DNA of 64,000 nucleotides from Nocardia speluncae NBRC 108251. Its GTDB lineage: Bacteria; Actinomycetota; Actinomycetes; Mycobacteriales; Mycobacteriaceae. The DNA lies in assembly GCF_001613245.1 (NCBI RefSeq), contig NZ_BDBZ01000002.1:434001-498000 (forward strand), given 5' to 3'. A program made the translations under genes and the position numbers. The notes under the pieces were generated by a model that was given only the letters and a program-made list of their open reading frames with translations, did not search any database and was not told the DNA's origin. Of this stretch, positions 48,226 to 57,395 are shown piece after piece. Numbering within the stretch: the stretch's first letter is position 1; each line of letters opens with the position of its first letter.

Positions 48226-48453
48226 GGTGCAGGATCCGCGGCGCTATGTCAACGAATTACTCGCCGGATCCACGCCTGGACGCCGCTTTCACATGCCCTA
48301 CCGGGTAGTTCACCGATCCGCGCCAACTGGATGCCTCGAAAAGCAAGAGCCGGCCGAGAGCGCAGCACGATGGACTAAGATTCGTATTCACAGCACCGGA
48401 GCAGTTCCGGCGCGGCCGCCGTCCGGCGACCACGTAGCCGATCAGGGGATTCC

Positions 48454-49458
48454 ATGCCGATCACGAGTCGCGACGTCGCCCGCCTGGCGGGCGTATCGCA
48501 GCCGACCGTCTCGCGGGCCCTGCGTGGGGACCCCCGGGTCGCCGCGGATACCCGCGCCCGGGTCCAGGAAGCCGCCGAAGCCCTGGGCTATGTACCCAGC
48601 GAGGCCGGGCGCAGCCTGGTGACCCGCCGGACCAAACGGATCGGCATCGTGGTCAGCGATCTCACCAACCCCTTCTACCCGCATCTACTCGGCCCATTGC
48701 ACGACGAACTGGAAAAGCATTCGTACCGGATGATGGTGTTCACCGAACGGTCGGACAACCAGGTCCCCCTGGAACAGCTCGTGGATGGTTCGATCGACGG
48801 CGCGGTACTACTGACCAGCAATCTCGACTCGCGGCTACCCGCCGAACTCCAGCGCCGCCGACTACCCTTCGTTTTCCTCAACCGCGAGAGCTCCCCGCAT
48901 ACCGCCGATGCCGCGGTAGTGGACAACGAACTCGGCGGGCGGCTGGCCGCCGCCCATCTCACCGATACCGGCCACCGGCGCATCGCCGGCATCTTCGGCC
49001 CCGATACCACCAGCACCGGCCGCGACCGGGAGCTGGGATTCCGGGCAGCGCTCGCCGAATCGGGTATCGCCCTACCCGGGGTGTTCACCCACCGGGGCCC
49101 GTTCGAGTTCGACACCGGCTATCACGCGATGCTCGAGCTCCTCGGCACCGACCCGCGCCCGACAGCGGTGTTCTGCGGTAACGACGTAGTGGCGATCGGG
49201 GCACTCAACGCGGCCATGTCCAAGGGTGTCGGCATTCCCGACGAGCTGAGCTTGATCGGCTTCGACAACATCCCGATGGCCGAGTGGGAGGCATTCCGCC
49301 TGACCACGGTCGGCCACGACCTCGACGCGATGGCGGCGGCCGCCGCCCGCCTGCTCGTCGAACGACTGGAGAACACAATCAGCGAGGACCGCCCGCAGCG
49401 GGTCGTCTTGACCCCGCAGCTGGTCGAACGCGCGACGGTCGCCCCGCCTCCGGCTTGA
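48454..49458 (+). CDS. LacI family regulator
   Basis: Repressor of 334 residues with an N-terminal LacI helix-turn-helix (SRDVARLAGVSQPTVSRAL, hinge helix near 47-57) and a periplasmic-binding-like effector domain (IGIVVSDLTNPFYPHLLGPL; ELSLIGFDNIPMAEW). It lies between the bicupin operon and the ABC importer, both of which carry ATACGTATG-type sites, and is the natural candidate to bind them. The inducer is presumably the imported substrate or a breakdown product. Confidence 0.92.
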   Translation: MPITSRDVARLAGVSQPTVSRALRGDPRVAADTRARVQEAAEALGYVPSEAGRSLVTRRTKRIGIVVSDLTNPFYPHLLGPLHDELEKHSYRMMVFTERSDNQVPLEQLVDGSIDGAVLLTSNLDSRLPAELQRRRLPFVFLNRESSPHTADAAVVDNELGGRLAAAHLTDTGHRRIAGIFGPDTTSTGRDRELGFRAALAESGIALPGVFTHRGPFEFDTGYHAMLELLGTDPRPTAVFCGNDVVAIGALNAAMSKGVGIPDELSLIGFDNIPMAEWEAFRLTTVGHDLDAMAAAAARLLVERLENTISEDRPQRVVLTPQLVERATVAPPPA

Positions 49459-49480
49459 CCGGCCGCGGGCTCACCGTCGC

Positions 49481-49492
49481 ATGCATACGTAA
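49481..49492. promoter_or_regulatory. operator O2
   Basis: ATGCATACGTAA, the motif in reverse orientation (TTACGTATGCAT), lies 23 bases past the LacI stop and about 260 bases before the importer leader frame. With O3 it could form a looped repression complex. Confidence 0.55.
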
Positions 49493-49635
49493 ATTCTTGC
49501 CGGCCGGGATGTTCCGGCCGACGCCCGCCCGACCGGCCGCACGGAACCCTATCTGCGCACTCCAGTGCCATAAGGCCACGGTTACCGCCAGGTTTCCACG
49601 GTCGCCGATCCGAGCTGAACCCTTGTCTTTCTCGA

Positions 49636-49647
49636 ATACATACGCAT
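49636..49647. promoter_or_regulatory. operator O3 over a promoter-like site
   Basis: GAATACATACGCATAC (49634-49649) is a variant of the motif. TTGTCT (49623-49628) and ATACAC (49646-49651), 17 bases apart, could be the importer promoter, which the site would cover. Confidence 0.5.
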
Positions 49648-49741
49648 ACACTCACCGGACACTGTGAGAGCCGCGTTACATCTCGCCGCCTCGCCTCCCT
49701 CCTCCCCAGTCCTGTGGGATCACTATCCGAAGGAGTTCAGA

Positions 49742-49831
49742 GTGAAGCCGAGCAGCCCACCCGGGGCCGAGCCGCTCACCCAGCCGGGCCACCCGACCTC
49801 CTGCCCGCTTCGGCGCCGGATGCGGCGATGA
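49742..49831 (+). CDS. 29-residue leader frame of the importer operon
   Basis: GTG 49742 is preceded by AAGGAG six bases upstream, the best binding site in the region. It encodes a Pro/Arg-rich 29-residue peptide (begins VKPSSPPGAEP, ends RRRMRR). Its TGA overlaps the ATG of the first permease (ATGA, 49828-49831), while that ATG lacks a good site of its own. It may be a coupling leader. A sequencing frameshift joining the two is an alternative. Confidence 0.45.
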   Translation: MKPSSPPGAEPLTQPGHPTSCPLRRRMRR

Positions 49832-50760
49832 CCGCCACGAAAGCCGCGAACAGCGGCCCCACCGTCCGGCGCAGGCATTCCGCGTGGCGCCGGATCGGTG
49901 TCCCGTATGCCCACCTCGCCCCGGCGCTCATCGCCATCGTCCTCACCACGATCTACCCGCTCGGCATTGCGCTGGTGAACAGCTTCCGCCACTGGCGGGT
50001 GAACGAAACCCGCGAACCTCAGCAATTCGTCGGCTTCGACCAGTACACGAAGGCGCTCACCGACGACACATTCCACAATGCGGTCTGGGTGACAGTGCTG
50101 TTCACGGTCCTGTCGGTCGTGCTATCGGTCGGCCTGGGCCTGGGTATCGCGCTGGTGCTCAACAAAGCGACCTGGCTCAACGGCCTGACCAAGGCTCTGC
50201 TCATCCTCCCGTTCGCCATCGCCCCCGCCCTGAAGGGCTACTCCTGGCGATTCATGTTCAACCCCGACTACGGCGTCTACGACACGATGCTCGATACGAT
50301 GCTGCCGTTCACCCGCGATATCAACTGGCTGGGCGAACCGTTCTGGGCGCTCGTCGTGGTGACCCTCAGCGAGATCTGGGGCTGGGCGCCACTGATCGCG
50401 CTGATGTTCCTGGGCGGGCTCGGCGCCATCTCACCGGAGATCCGCGACGCCGCCCGCGTCGACGGCGCCAACCCCTGGCAGGAGTTCTGGCGGATCAGCT
50501 TCCCGCTGCTGCGGCCGTTGATCCTGATCGTGGTGTTCCTCAAGGCCGTCTGGTCGGTGAAGATGTTCGACCAGGTCGTCACCACCACCGGCGGCGGTCC
50601 GGGCCGAGCCACCGAAACCCTGAACTTCTTCGCCTACGAACAAGGCTTCACCTTCCTCGATATCGGCTACGCCTCCGCCGTCTCGTGGATCCTCGTCATC
50701 GTGCTGGGCGTGCTCGCCACCGGATACCTGATCCTCATGGGTCGCCAGGAGCAGAAATGA
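49828..50760 (+). CDS. sugar-type ABC transporter permease 1
   Basis: Inner membrane permease of 310 residues of the UgpA/MalF type (carbohydrate uptake family CUT1). Six transmembrane segments, with the EAA loop SPEIRDAARVDGANPWQEFW and the end of the protein at GRQEQK. ATG 49828 was chosen because it gives the family length; a GTG at 49714 in the same frame lacks a binding site. It overlaps the second permease by four bases (ATGA). Confidence 0.9.
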   Translation: MTATKAANSGPTVRRRHSAWRRIGVPYAHLAPALIAIVLTTIYPLGIALVNSFRHWRVNETREPQQFVGFDQYTKALTDDTFHNAVWVTVLFTVLSVVLSVGLGLGIALVLNKATWLNGLTKALLILPFAIAPALKGYSWRFMFNPDYGVYDTMLDTMLPFTRDINWLGEPFWALVVVTLSEIWGWAPLIALMFLGGLGAISPEIRDAARVDGANPWQEFWRISFPLLRPLILIVVFLKAVWSVKMFDQVVTTTGGGPGRATETLNFFAYEQGFTFLDIGYASAVSWILVIVLGVLATGYLILMGRQEQK

Positions 50761-51644
50761 CCGACACACTCGAAACCGCCACCGGGCCCGTCGCCACGGC
50801 GCGGCGCACCAACCGGCGTACCGTCTCGCCGCTGGCCCGCGCGGGCGCGGCGCTCCGGCTGCTGGGGACCCTCGCAATCCTGTTCTTCGTGATGTTCCCG
50901 ATCCTGTGGCTCACTCTCACCGCATTCAAACCGGATCGCGAAGTGTTCTCCACGTCGGTGCTGTTCAGCCCCTCGCTGGACAACTTCCGGGCGATCATCG
51001 GCGGGCAGAACGATCTCATCGGCCCGATGTGGAACAGCATCATCGTCGCCGTGGTCACGACGGTGATCGCGGTGCCGCTGTCGATGCTGGCCGCCTACGG
51101 GTTCTCCCGGTACAAGTTCCCGGGCGCGAAACCGATCCTGCTGGGGATCGTCGCGACCCAGTTCATCCCCGGTGTCGCGATCGCGCTGCCCTTCCTCACC
51201 ATGTACCGCGATCTGGGGTTGCTCGACACCCATCTCGCGCTGATTGTCACCAACCTCGCCATCGTGGTGCCCTACAACACCTGGTTGCTGAAGGGTTTCG
51301 TCGACAGCCTGCCGCTCGAGATCGAGGAGGCCGGGCGCCTCGACGGCTGCGGTCAGCTCACCCTGCTGTGGCGAGTGATCACCCCGCTGGCCGCGCCCGG
51401 AATCTTCGTGGCGGTCGTGTTCTCTTTCCTGCTCGCCTGGAACGAATTCCTCTTCCCGACCTTCCTGGCCCGCAGCAACGCGATCACGCTGCCGGTTTCC
51501 CTGATGACGCTGGACCAGCCCGACGGTGTGCTGTGGGGGCAGATGGCCGCCGCCGGCCTGCTGGTGATGGTGCCGATGATCGTCCTGGCGACGCTGGTGC
51601 GTAAGCACTTCGCGCAGGGCATGACCCTAGGAGCAGTCAAGTGA
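50757..51644 (+). CDS. sugar-type ABC transporter permease 2
   Basis: Permease of 295 residues of the UgpE/MalG type: AILFFVMFPILWLTLTAFKP in the first membrane segment, EAA loop LPLEIEEAGRLDGCGQLTLL, and the C-terminal RKHFAQGMTLGAVK characteristic of this group. Partner of the preceding gene. Overlaps the binding-protein gene by four bases (GTGA). Confidence 0.93.
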   Translation: MTDTLETATGPVATARRTNRRTVSPLARAGAALRLLGTLAILFFVMFPILWLTLTAFKPDREVFSTSVLFSPSLDNFRAIIGGQNDLIGPMWNSIIVAVVTTVIAVPLSMLAAYGFSRYKFPGAKPILLGIVATQFIPGVAIALPFLTMYRDLGLLDTHLALIVTNLAIVVPYNTWLLKGFVDSLPLEIEEAGRLDGCGQLTLLWRVITPLAAPGIFVAVVFSFLLAWNEFLFPTFLARSNAITLPVSLMTLDQPDGVLWGQMAAAGLLVMVPMIVLATLVRKHFAQGMTLGAVK

Positions 51645-53029
51645 GGGCCCTGTCCAGACGACCGGACCATACGACCAGCAGGCGCAGTGTCCTCGCCCTG
51701 GTATTCGCCACCGTCGTGGCCGTCCTGGCCGGCGGCTGCACCGGCGCGCCCGAAACCAGGAGCTTGACCGACCAGGTCGCCGACGCACCGGTCGGCCCGG
51801 ACGGGCTGCTCGACGGTAAACCGTACGACGGCACCACCATCCGGTTCCTCACCTGCTGCGCGACCGTTCCGCAATTCGCCGCCCTGGACCAGCGGACCGC
51901 GGAATTCACCGAACGCACCGGTATCCGGGTCGAATGGTCGAATATCCCGTACGCGGCGTACCTGCAGAAGATCGTGGCCGAGAGTGCCATCGGTGGCGGC
52001 ACCTACGACGCTCTGATCTGGCCGGACGCCTGGGGCCCGTCGTTGAAGATCGGGGTGCAGCCGCTGGACGAGGTGATGGCCGCCCACGGTGTGACCATGG
52101 ACGATTTCTCCGGTCCGTTCCGGGAGGCCGCGTCCGCCGGGGTGGAGAACTCGACCTACGGTATGCCCGTTCGCGGGTTCTCCTACAACCTGTTCTATCG
52201 CAAGGACATCTACGCGAAGCTCGGGCTGGAACCGCCCACCACCTGGGCGGAGTACTACCACCAGCTCGAGATCATCAAGAACGGCACCGCCGAGCATCCC
52301 GTGGCGGGCCAGTTCGGCCGGCGCAACGGCCAGAACCTGAACACCTGGCTGTCCATGCTGTGGAGCAACGGGGGCGAACTCCTCGACGAGAACGGGGCGC
52401 CCGCATTCGACACCCCGGCGGGTATCGAGGCCACGGAGCAGTATCTGCAGACCATCCGCGCCGGCTACACCCCACCGGAATCCTCGAACTGGGGTGAGCT
52501 CGAATCCACCCAGGCTTTCCTGAACGGCGACGCCGCCACCGTGTTCACCTGGTCGTGGCATCTGGAAGATTTCGTCAACCCGACGAAGTCGGCCCCCGAA
52601 CTGGCCGAGAATGTGGGTGTCGCGCCGATGCCGGCCTTCCCCGGTCACGACGAGCAGAGCTATGCCTACACCTGGCTTGCCGGTGTGCTCAACACCTCGC
52701 ACAATCAGGGTGCGGCCTGGGAGTACGTCAAGTGGATGACCAACGCGGACACCGAACGCATGATCGCGCTCGACAAATCCGATCCAGCGACGAGTACCGG
52801 CATCACCATGCACGACTCGAACATGCTCGACCCCGAGGTCAATGCGGCCAACAATGATCTGCCGGAACTCCAGTACGAGGCATTGCAATCCGGCCGCGCC
52901 ATTCCGATGAGCCTCGATTGGCCACGGATCATGGATGTCCTCGCCGTCGCGATCAGCAATATGGCCAACGGCGCCGATGTGCGCGCCCAGCTCACCGATG
53001 CGGCGCACCGGATCGCCGAACTCGACTGA
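51641..53029 (+). CDS. ABC transporter substrate-binding lipoprotein
   Basis: Extracytoplasmic solute-binding protein of 462 residues, family 1. The signal peptide ends in LAGGC with the acylated Cys33. GTTIRFLTCCATVPQF, GTYDALIWPDAWG, YGMPVRGFSYNLFYRKDIY and FLNGDAATVFTWSWHLEDF are typical of sugar- or oligo-substrate binders. Coupled to the permeases; the ligand is unknown. It decides the substrate of the whole island, so it is the best handle for assignment. Confidence 0.92.
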   Translation: MRALSRRPDHTTSRRSVLALVFATVVAVLAGGCTGAPETRSLTDQVADAPVGPDGLLDGKPYDGTTIRFLTCCATVPQFAALDQRTAEFTERTGIRVEWSNIPYAAYLQKIVAESAIGGGTYDALIWPDAWGPSLKIGVQPLDEVMAAHGVTMDDFSGPFREAASAGVENSTYGMPVRGFSYNLFYRKDIYAKLGLEPPTTWAEYYHQLEIIKNGTAEHPVAGQFGRRNGQNLNTWLSMLWSNGGELLDENGAPAFDTPAGIEATEQYLQTIRAGYTPPESSNWGELESTQAFLNGDAATVFTWSWHLEDFVNPTKSAPELAENVGVAPMPAFPGHDEQSYAYTWLAGVLNTSHNQGAAWEYVKWMTNADTERMIALDKSDPATSTGITMHDSNMLDPEVNAANNDLPELQYEALQSGRAIPMSLDWPRIMDVLAVAISNMANGADVRAQLTDAAHRIAELD

Positions 53030-53064
53030 GTGGCCGGCACTCGTATCTTCAGAAAGCCGAGAAC

Positions 53065-54093
53065 ATGACATTGAAAGACAGCGCATACCTGCCCTACGCC
53101 GATCCGGAAGAGTTCATCGTCGAATGGACCGACCGCATCTGGGTGCAGCGCGGGGTCGGGTTGATCCGCGAGAACTACGCCCCGGACGCGATCGTGCACG
53201 GTGCGTACGGGACCGGAGTCGGCGTCGAACCGGTGATCGCCTCGACGTTGGCCAAGATCAGCGCCTTTCCCGACCGAGTGGGCCAAGCCGAGGACGTGGT
53301 GTGGGAAGCGCGCGGCGACGACGCCTTCCTGAGTTCCCATCGCATCTTCAGCAGCGGCACCAACTCCAAGCACACGATCTACGGCCCGCCGACACACCGC
53401 CGGTTCTCACACCGGTCCATCGCGAACTGCCTCTACCGCAACGGCGTGATGATCGAGGAGTGGGTGATCCGCGACGAACTCGCCGTGGTTCAGGATCTCG
53501 GACTCGATCCGTTCGAGGTGGCACGAGCCCTGGCGTTCCGCGGCTGGACCGGCTCGGCCACTCGCGACCAGGCCGTCGACCCGCTGATCGCCGGCGATAC
53601 CGGGGCCCGCCCGGATAGCCACGGCAACGAATGCGCGTTCGTGCTCGACATGTTCGACACCGTGCTCGGACAGTCGATGTTCCAGCGCATCGAGGATTAC
53701 ATCGCCCGCGATATCACCTGTCATACCGTCGGCAACCGCACCCTCACTCGTCCACGCAACTATCAGGAATCGTGGATGGACGTGCTCGCCCCGTTCCCCG
53801 ACGCCCGGATCGAGGTCCGCGATATCGTGGCCAACGATTCGGCGGCGCACGGCGGTCTCCGGCTGGGTGTCATCTGGTGGCTCACCGGAACCTATTCGGG
53901 GCTCCCCGTATTCGGCCCGGCCACCGGTTCCCAGGTGGAAATCCTCGGATCCTCGCAATTCCTGCTACGCAACGGACGCATCGTCGAGGAGTGGCGGGTA
54001 TACGACCAGCTGGCCGTTCTGGCCCAGATCGCTCGCGCGCGCGGCGACGAACCCGCCGAGGCGGCGGCCGAATCTTCTCCGGAAAGGCAGTGA
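53065..54093 (+). CDS. NTF2/SnoaL-like protein, copy 1
   Basis: Protein of 342 residues made of two NTF2-like domains. The first contains DRIWVQRGVGLIRENYAPDA and RVGQAEDVVWEARGDDAFLS; the second contains IARDITCHTVGNRTL and LGVIWWLTGTYSG. Clearly paralogous to the product of 55344. SnoaL-type proteins can be isomerases, cyclases or hydrolases; none is established for this group. It lies between the binding protein and ATPase genes, an unusual place for an enzyme. Confidence 0.8.
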   Translation: MTLKDSAYLPYADPEEFIVEWTDRIWVQRGVGLIRENYAPDAIVHGAYGTGVGVEPVIASTLAKISAFPDRVGQAEDVVWEARGDDAFLSSHRIFSSGTNSKHTIYGPPTHRRFSHRSIANCLYRNGVMIEEWVIRDELAVVQDLGLDPFEVARALAFRGWTGSATRDQAVDPLIAGDTGARPDSHGNECAFVLDMFDTVLGQSMFQRIEDYIARDITCHTVGNRTLTRPRNYQESWMDVLAPFPDARIEVRDIVANDSAAHGGLRLGVIWWLTGTYSGLPVFGPATGSQVEILGSSQFLLRNGRIVEEWRVYDQLAVLAQIARARGDEPAEAAAESSPERQ

Positions 54094-54094
54094 C

Positions 54095-55177
54095 ATGGCA
54101 GAAGTCCGTTACGAACAGGCGACCCGCCGCTACGCCGGGTCCGATACCGCCGCGGTCGACGGTCTCGATCTCGATATCGCCGACGGCGAATTCCTGGTCC
54201 TCGTAGGGCCGTCGGGCTCCGGTAAGACCACCGCACTGCGGATGCTGGCCGGACTCGAAGACGTCGATGAAGGGTCGATCTCCATCGGCACCCGCGATGT
54301 CACCTTCGTACCGCCCAAGGACCGCGATATCGCCATGGTGTTCCAGTCCTACGCGCTCTACCCGCATATGTCGGTCGGCGACAATATGGGTTTCGCATTG
54401 AAACTCAAAGGTGTTGCGAAGGAGACGGTCCGGCAGAAGGTCGCCGATGCGGCGAAGATGCTGGATCTCACCCAGTTCCTCGATCGTAAGCCGAAAGCGC
54501 TCTCGGGTGGGCAGCGGCAGCGGGTGGCCATGGGCCGCGCGATCGTCCGCGATCCGGCCGTGTTCCTGATGGACGAGCCGCTGTCGAACCTCGACGCGAA
54601 ACTGCGCGTGGAAACGCGTGCCAATATCGCCTCGCTGCAGCAGCGGCTGGCCACCACCACGGTCTACGTCACCCACGACCAGGTGGAGGCCATGACGATG
54701 GGCCATCGGGTCGCGGTGCTGAAAGACGGTGTGCTGCAACAGGCAGCGACGCCGCGCGAACTCTACGACCGTCCGGCAAATGCCTTCGTCGCGGGGTTCA
54801 TCGGTTCTCCCGGAATGAATCTCACAACACTCAATGTCGGCGACGGCGGTGTCGAACTCGGTGAGTGCACCGTACCGGTGGCGCGGGCGGCGACGACCGA
54901 TCTGCGCGAAATCGTCTGCGGTATCCGGCCGGAGACGTTGCGCCTGGTCGGCGAAACCGACGAGGGCTTCGCGCTCACCGTCGAACTCGTCGAGGAACTG
55001 GGCGCGGATGCGTATGTCTACGGCACCGTACTGAGTCCGTCGGGAGCCCATCGCGTCAACGTACGGGTCGATGGCCGCACCCCGCCGCGGATCGGGCAGA
55101 CGGTGCGAGTCGGTGTCCGCAACCATGCGGAGGTTCATCTGTTCCACCCCGGTACCGGCGTTCGCTTGGCAGCCTGA
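54095..55177 (+). CDS. ABC transporter ATP-binding protein, UgpC/MsmK type
   Basis: ATPase of 360 residues energising the importer. Walker A GPSGSGKT (38-45), Q-loop FQSYALYPHMSV, signature LSGGQRQR (136-143), Walker B FLMDEP (158-162) and the H-loop THDQVEAM, followed by a C-terminal regulatory TOBE-like domain (CGIRPETLRLV). It begins one base after the NTF2 gene stop and ends the operon before a strong hairpin. Confidence 0.95.
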   Translation: MAEVRYEQATRRYAGSDTAAVDGLDLDIADGEFLVLVGPSGSGKTTALRMLAGLEDVDEGSISIGTRDVTFVPPKDRDIAMVFQSYALYPHMSVGDNMGFALKLKGVAKETVRQKVADAAKMLDLTQFLDRKPKALSGGQRQRVAMGRAIVRDPAVFLMDEPLSNLDAKLRVETRANIASLQQRLATTTVYVTHDQVEAMTMGHRVAVLKDGVLQQAATPRELYDRPANAFVAGFIGSPGMNLTTLNVGDGGVELGECTVPVARAATTDLREIVCGIRPETLRLVGETDEGFALTVELVEELGADAYVYGTVLSPSGAHRVNVRVDGRTPPRIGQTVRVGVRNHAEVHLFHPGTGVRLAA

Positions 55178-55190
55178 CCTTATTGTTCTC

Positions 55191-55226
55191 GATGTGCCGA
55201 CCGGGCCGTGCCCCGGTCGGCACATC
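55191..55226 (+). terminator. terminator of the importer operon
   Basis: A perfect 15-base stem, GATGTGCCGACCGGG (55191-55205) and CCCGGTCGGCACATC (55212-55226), with a 6-base loop, begins 13 bases past the ATPase stop. It isolates the importer operon from the second NTF2 gene. Confidence 0.85.
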
Positions 55227-55319
55227 GTGCTGTCCACGGGTCCGACCCGGCTTCGGTTTCCGGTACGCCGTCGGCAAGTATTCTCCGAATCGGATAGCGG
55301 ATGACCCTTCCCTGGTCTT

Positions 55320-55335
55320 GAATACGTATGTATTC
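55320..55335. promoter_or_regulatory. operator O4 (GAATACGTATGTATTC)
   Basis: This 16-base site has arms GAATAC and GTATTC, the best palindrome of the four related sites. It ends eight bases before the ATG of the second NTF2-like gene, so bound protein would block transcription or initiation. Together with O1-O3 it marks this gene as a member of the same regulon although it has its own transcript. Confidence 0.65.
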
Positions 55336-55343
55336 TCATCGTC

Positions 55344-56327
55344 ATGCCACTCGATCCCATCGCTTATCAGCCCTACACCGATCCCGACGACTTCATCCGG
55401 GAGGTCACCGACCACATCTGGATCGAGCGCGCGATCGGTCATATCAACGACAACTACGAGCCCGACTCGATCGTGCATGGCGTCTACGGCACCTCCACCA
55501 CCGCTGCCGAGGTGATCGAGGGCACGCTCATGCGCATCTCCACCACCCCGAACCGGGTGGGCCAGGCCGAGGACATCGTCTGGGAAGCCCGCGGCGATGA
55601 CGCGTTCCTCAGCTCCCACCTGGTCCTCGGCACCGACCGGGAAAACATCGAGTACCGCAGCCGCAATATCGCCAACTGCCTGTACCGGCGCGGCCGGATG
55701 GTCGAGGAATGGGTCGTCCGGGACGCCCTGTCGGTCGCCCGTCAGCTCGGCCAGGACCCCGACGAACTCGCCCGCCGCCAGGCATTCCGTGGCTACAGCG
55801 GCTCCATGGCCGCACCCGCCCCCGCCGATGTGATCACCGAAGGCGGCAGCGGCCGCCGGCCCGACCAGTTCCGGCCCGAAGTCGAGATGGTGCTCGAATT
55901 CATCGACTCCGTCTGGAACAAGCGCGAACTCGAACGGGTCGAACAGTTCTGGATCCGTGATCTGTGGCTCAACACCATCGACGATCGCACCATCGCCCGC
56001 CCCGAGGGGTACCGCCGCGCGCTGCTGCGCATGCTGCGGGCGTTCCCCGGTGGCACCTTCGATATCCGCGATATCGCGGCCAACGATTCACCGCGCTACG
56101 GCGGCCTGCGGATCGCGGTCACCTGGAAATTCACCGGCAAGTACAACGGTATCGCCGATTACGGCCCGCTCACCGGGTCACCGGTGGAGATCCTGGGCAT
56201 CTCCCAGTTCCTGGTGCAGGCGGGGAAAATCGTCAAGGAAACCCGGATCTACGACGATATCGCCACCCGCTCGCAGATCTACGCCCACCGCGGCGACGAA
56301 CCGTACGTGAGCCAGAACATCTACTGA
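55344..56327 (+). CDS. NTF2/SnoaL-like protein, copy 2
   Basis: Protein of 327 residues with two NTF2-like domains, paralogous to the product of 53065 (both share RVGQAED-V/I-VWEARGDDAFLSSH and NCLYR-x-G-x-M-x-EEWV). The second domain includes YRRALLRMLRAFPGGTFDIR and TWKFTGKYNGIADYG. ATG 55344 has no ribosome binding site because operator O4 occupies the place, so the message may be leaderless. The 3' end overlaps the convergent LysR gene by seven bases. Confidence 0.8.
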   Translation: MPLDPIAYQPYTDPDDFIREVTDHIWIERAIGHINDNYEPDSIVHGVYGTSTTAAEVIEGTLMRISTTPNRVGQAEDIVWEARGDDAFLSSHLVLGTDRENIEYRSRNIANCLYRRGRMVEEWVVRDALSVARQLGQDPDELARRQAFRGYSGSMAAPAPADVITEGGSGRRPDQFRPEVEMVLEFIDSVWNKRELERVEQFWIRDLWLNTIDDRTIARPEGYRRALLRMLRAFPGGTFDIRDIAANDSPRYGGLRIAVTWKFTGKYNGIADYGPLTGSPVEILGISQFLVQAGKIVKETRIYDDIATRSQIYAHRGDEPYVSQNIY

Positions 56328-57262
56328 GCGGTTGCCGGGTCACCGTCGCGTACCGGCGCGGCGGCGACCCGGTTCCGGAGCAGCGTCTGCTGCGCCATCC
56401 GCGCCAACTCTCGTGTCGCCGGGGACAGCACTCCCGATTCCCGCTGCACCAAGGCGATGGTGTCGTAGAGCGGCGGGTCGAAACTCGCCACCCGCACTTC
56501 GGGCGGGCAGGCCGAACTCGTCGCCACCGCACGGGAGACGATCGTGTCGCCTATGCCCCGGCGCACCAATCCGAGTGCCGATTCCACCTGCTCCACCTCG
56601 ATGAGAGGTTCGAGTTTATGACCCGCGAGCTGGGCTCGTTCGGCCAGCTGGCGACGGGTGGGTTCCTTCCAGGCGTAGTGCGCGTCGTAGAGAATCGTGG
56701 TGGAATGCGCGAATTGTTCGATGGTGACCGGCCGGGCCACTCGATCCGGTGCGGTGGAGGCGTAGAGCACCTCGTCACGCACCAGTGGAGTCACCCGCAG
56801 CCCTTCGGCGTCGACGGGCAGAACCACGAGGCCGGCTTCGAGCCGCCCCTCGGCCACTTCCGCGGCAACCTCCACCGAGTTCATCCCCACCAGCCGGATC
56901 CGCACCTCCGGGAACCGGCGGTGGAATTCTTCGGCCAGATCGGACAGCAGATAGTACGAGGCGTTGCGGAGCACCCCGAAGGTGGCGACCCCACCGGTGA
57001 GCGACCGCACCGATTTCAGGGCTTTGACACCGCTGTCGGCCGACGCCAGCGACTGTTCGGCATGCGGCAGCAGCGCTACTCCGGCGGCGGTCAACACCAA
57101 TTTTCGCCCACCCCGGACGAACAGTGTCGTGCCGTACTCGTCTTCGAGCGTCCGGACCAGTTCGGACACCGAGGCCTGCGCGATACCCAGCGATTTCGCC
57201 GCGGCAGTGAACGTGCCCGTGCGGGCGGTGGCCAGAAATGCGCGCAGCTGCCGAAGGGTCAC
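56321..57262 (-). CDS. LysR family regulator
   Basis: Regulator of 313 residues: N-terminal helix-turn-helix (TFTAAAKSLGIAQASVSELV, then LEDEYGTTLFVRGG) and a C-terminal co-inducer domain (GVATFGVLRNASYYLLSDLA). It diverges from the amidase gene across 133 bases, the usual LysR layout, so the amidase and perhaps the second HisD-like gene are its likely targets. Confidence 0.92.
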   Translation of the reverse strand: MTLRQLRAFLATARTGTFTAAAKSLGIAQASVSELVRTLEDEYGTTLFVRGGRKLVLTAAGVALLPHAEQSLASADSGVKALKSVRSLTGGVATFGVLRNASYYLLSDLAEEFHRRFPEVRIRLVGMNSVEVAAEVAEGRLEAGLVVLPVDAEGLRVTPLVRDEVLYASTAPDRVARPVTIEQFAHSTTILYDAHYAWKEPTRRQLAERAQLAGHKLEPLIEVEQVESALGLVRRGIGDTIVSRAVATSSACPPEVRVASFDPPLYDTIALVQRESGVLSPATRELARMAQQTLLRNRVAAAPVRDGDPATAQ

Positions 57263-57395
57263 AGGGCAACCCTATATGAATGACCAAAGCTACCGGCATG
57301 ACCCATCACCCCGCCCGCGCCGATGTCCGCTCCGCCTTCCGGACCACGCATCGCCCCACGGCAACGCACACCCGAAACCGACAAGGCCGCACCCG

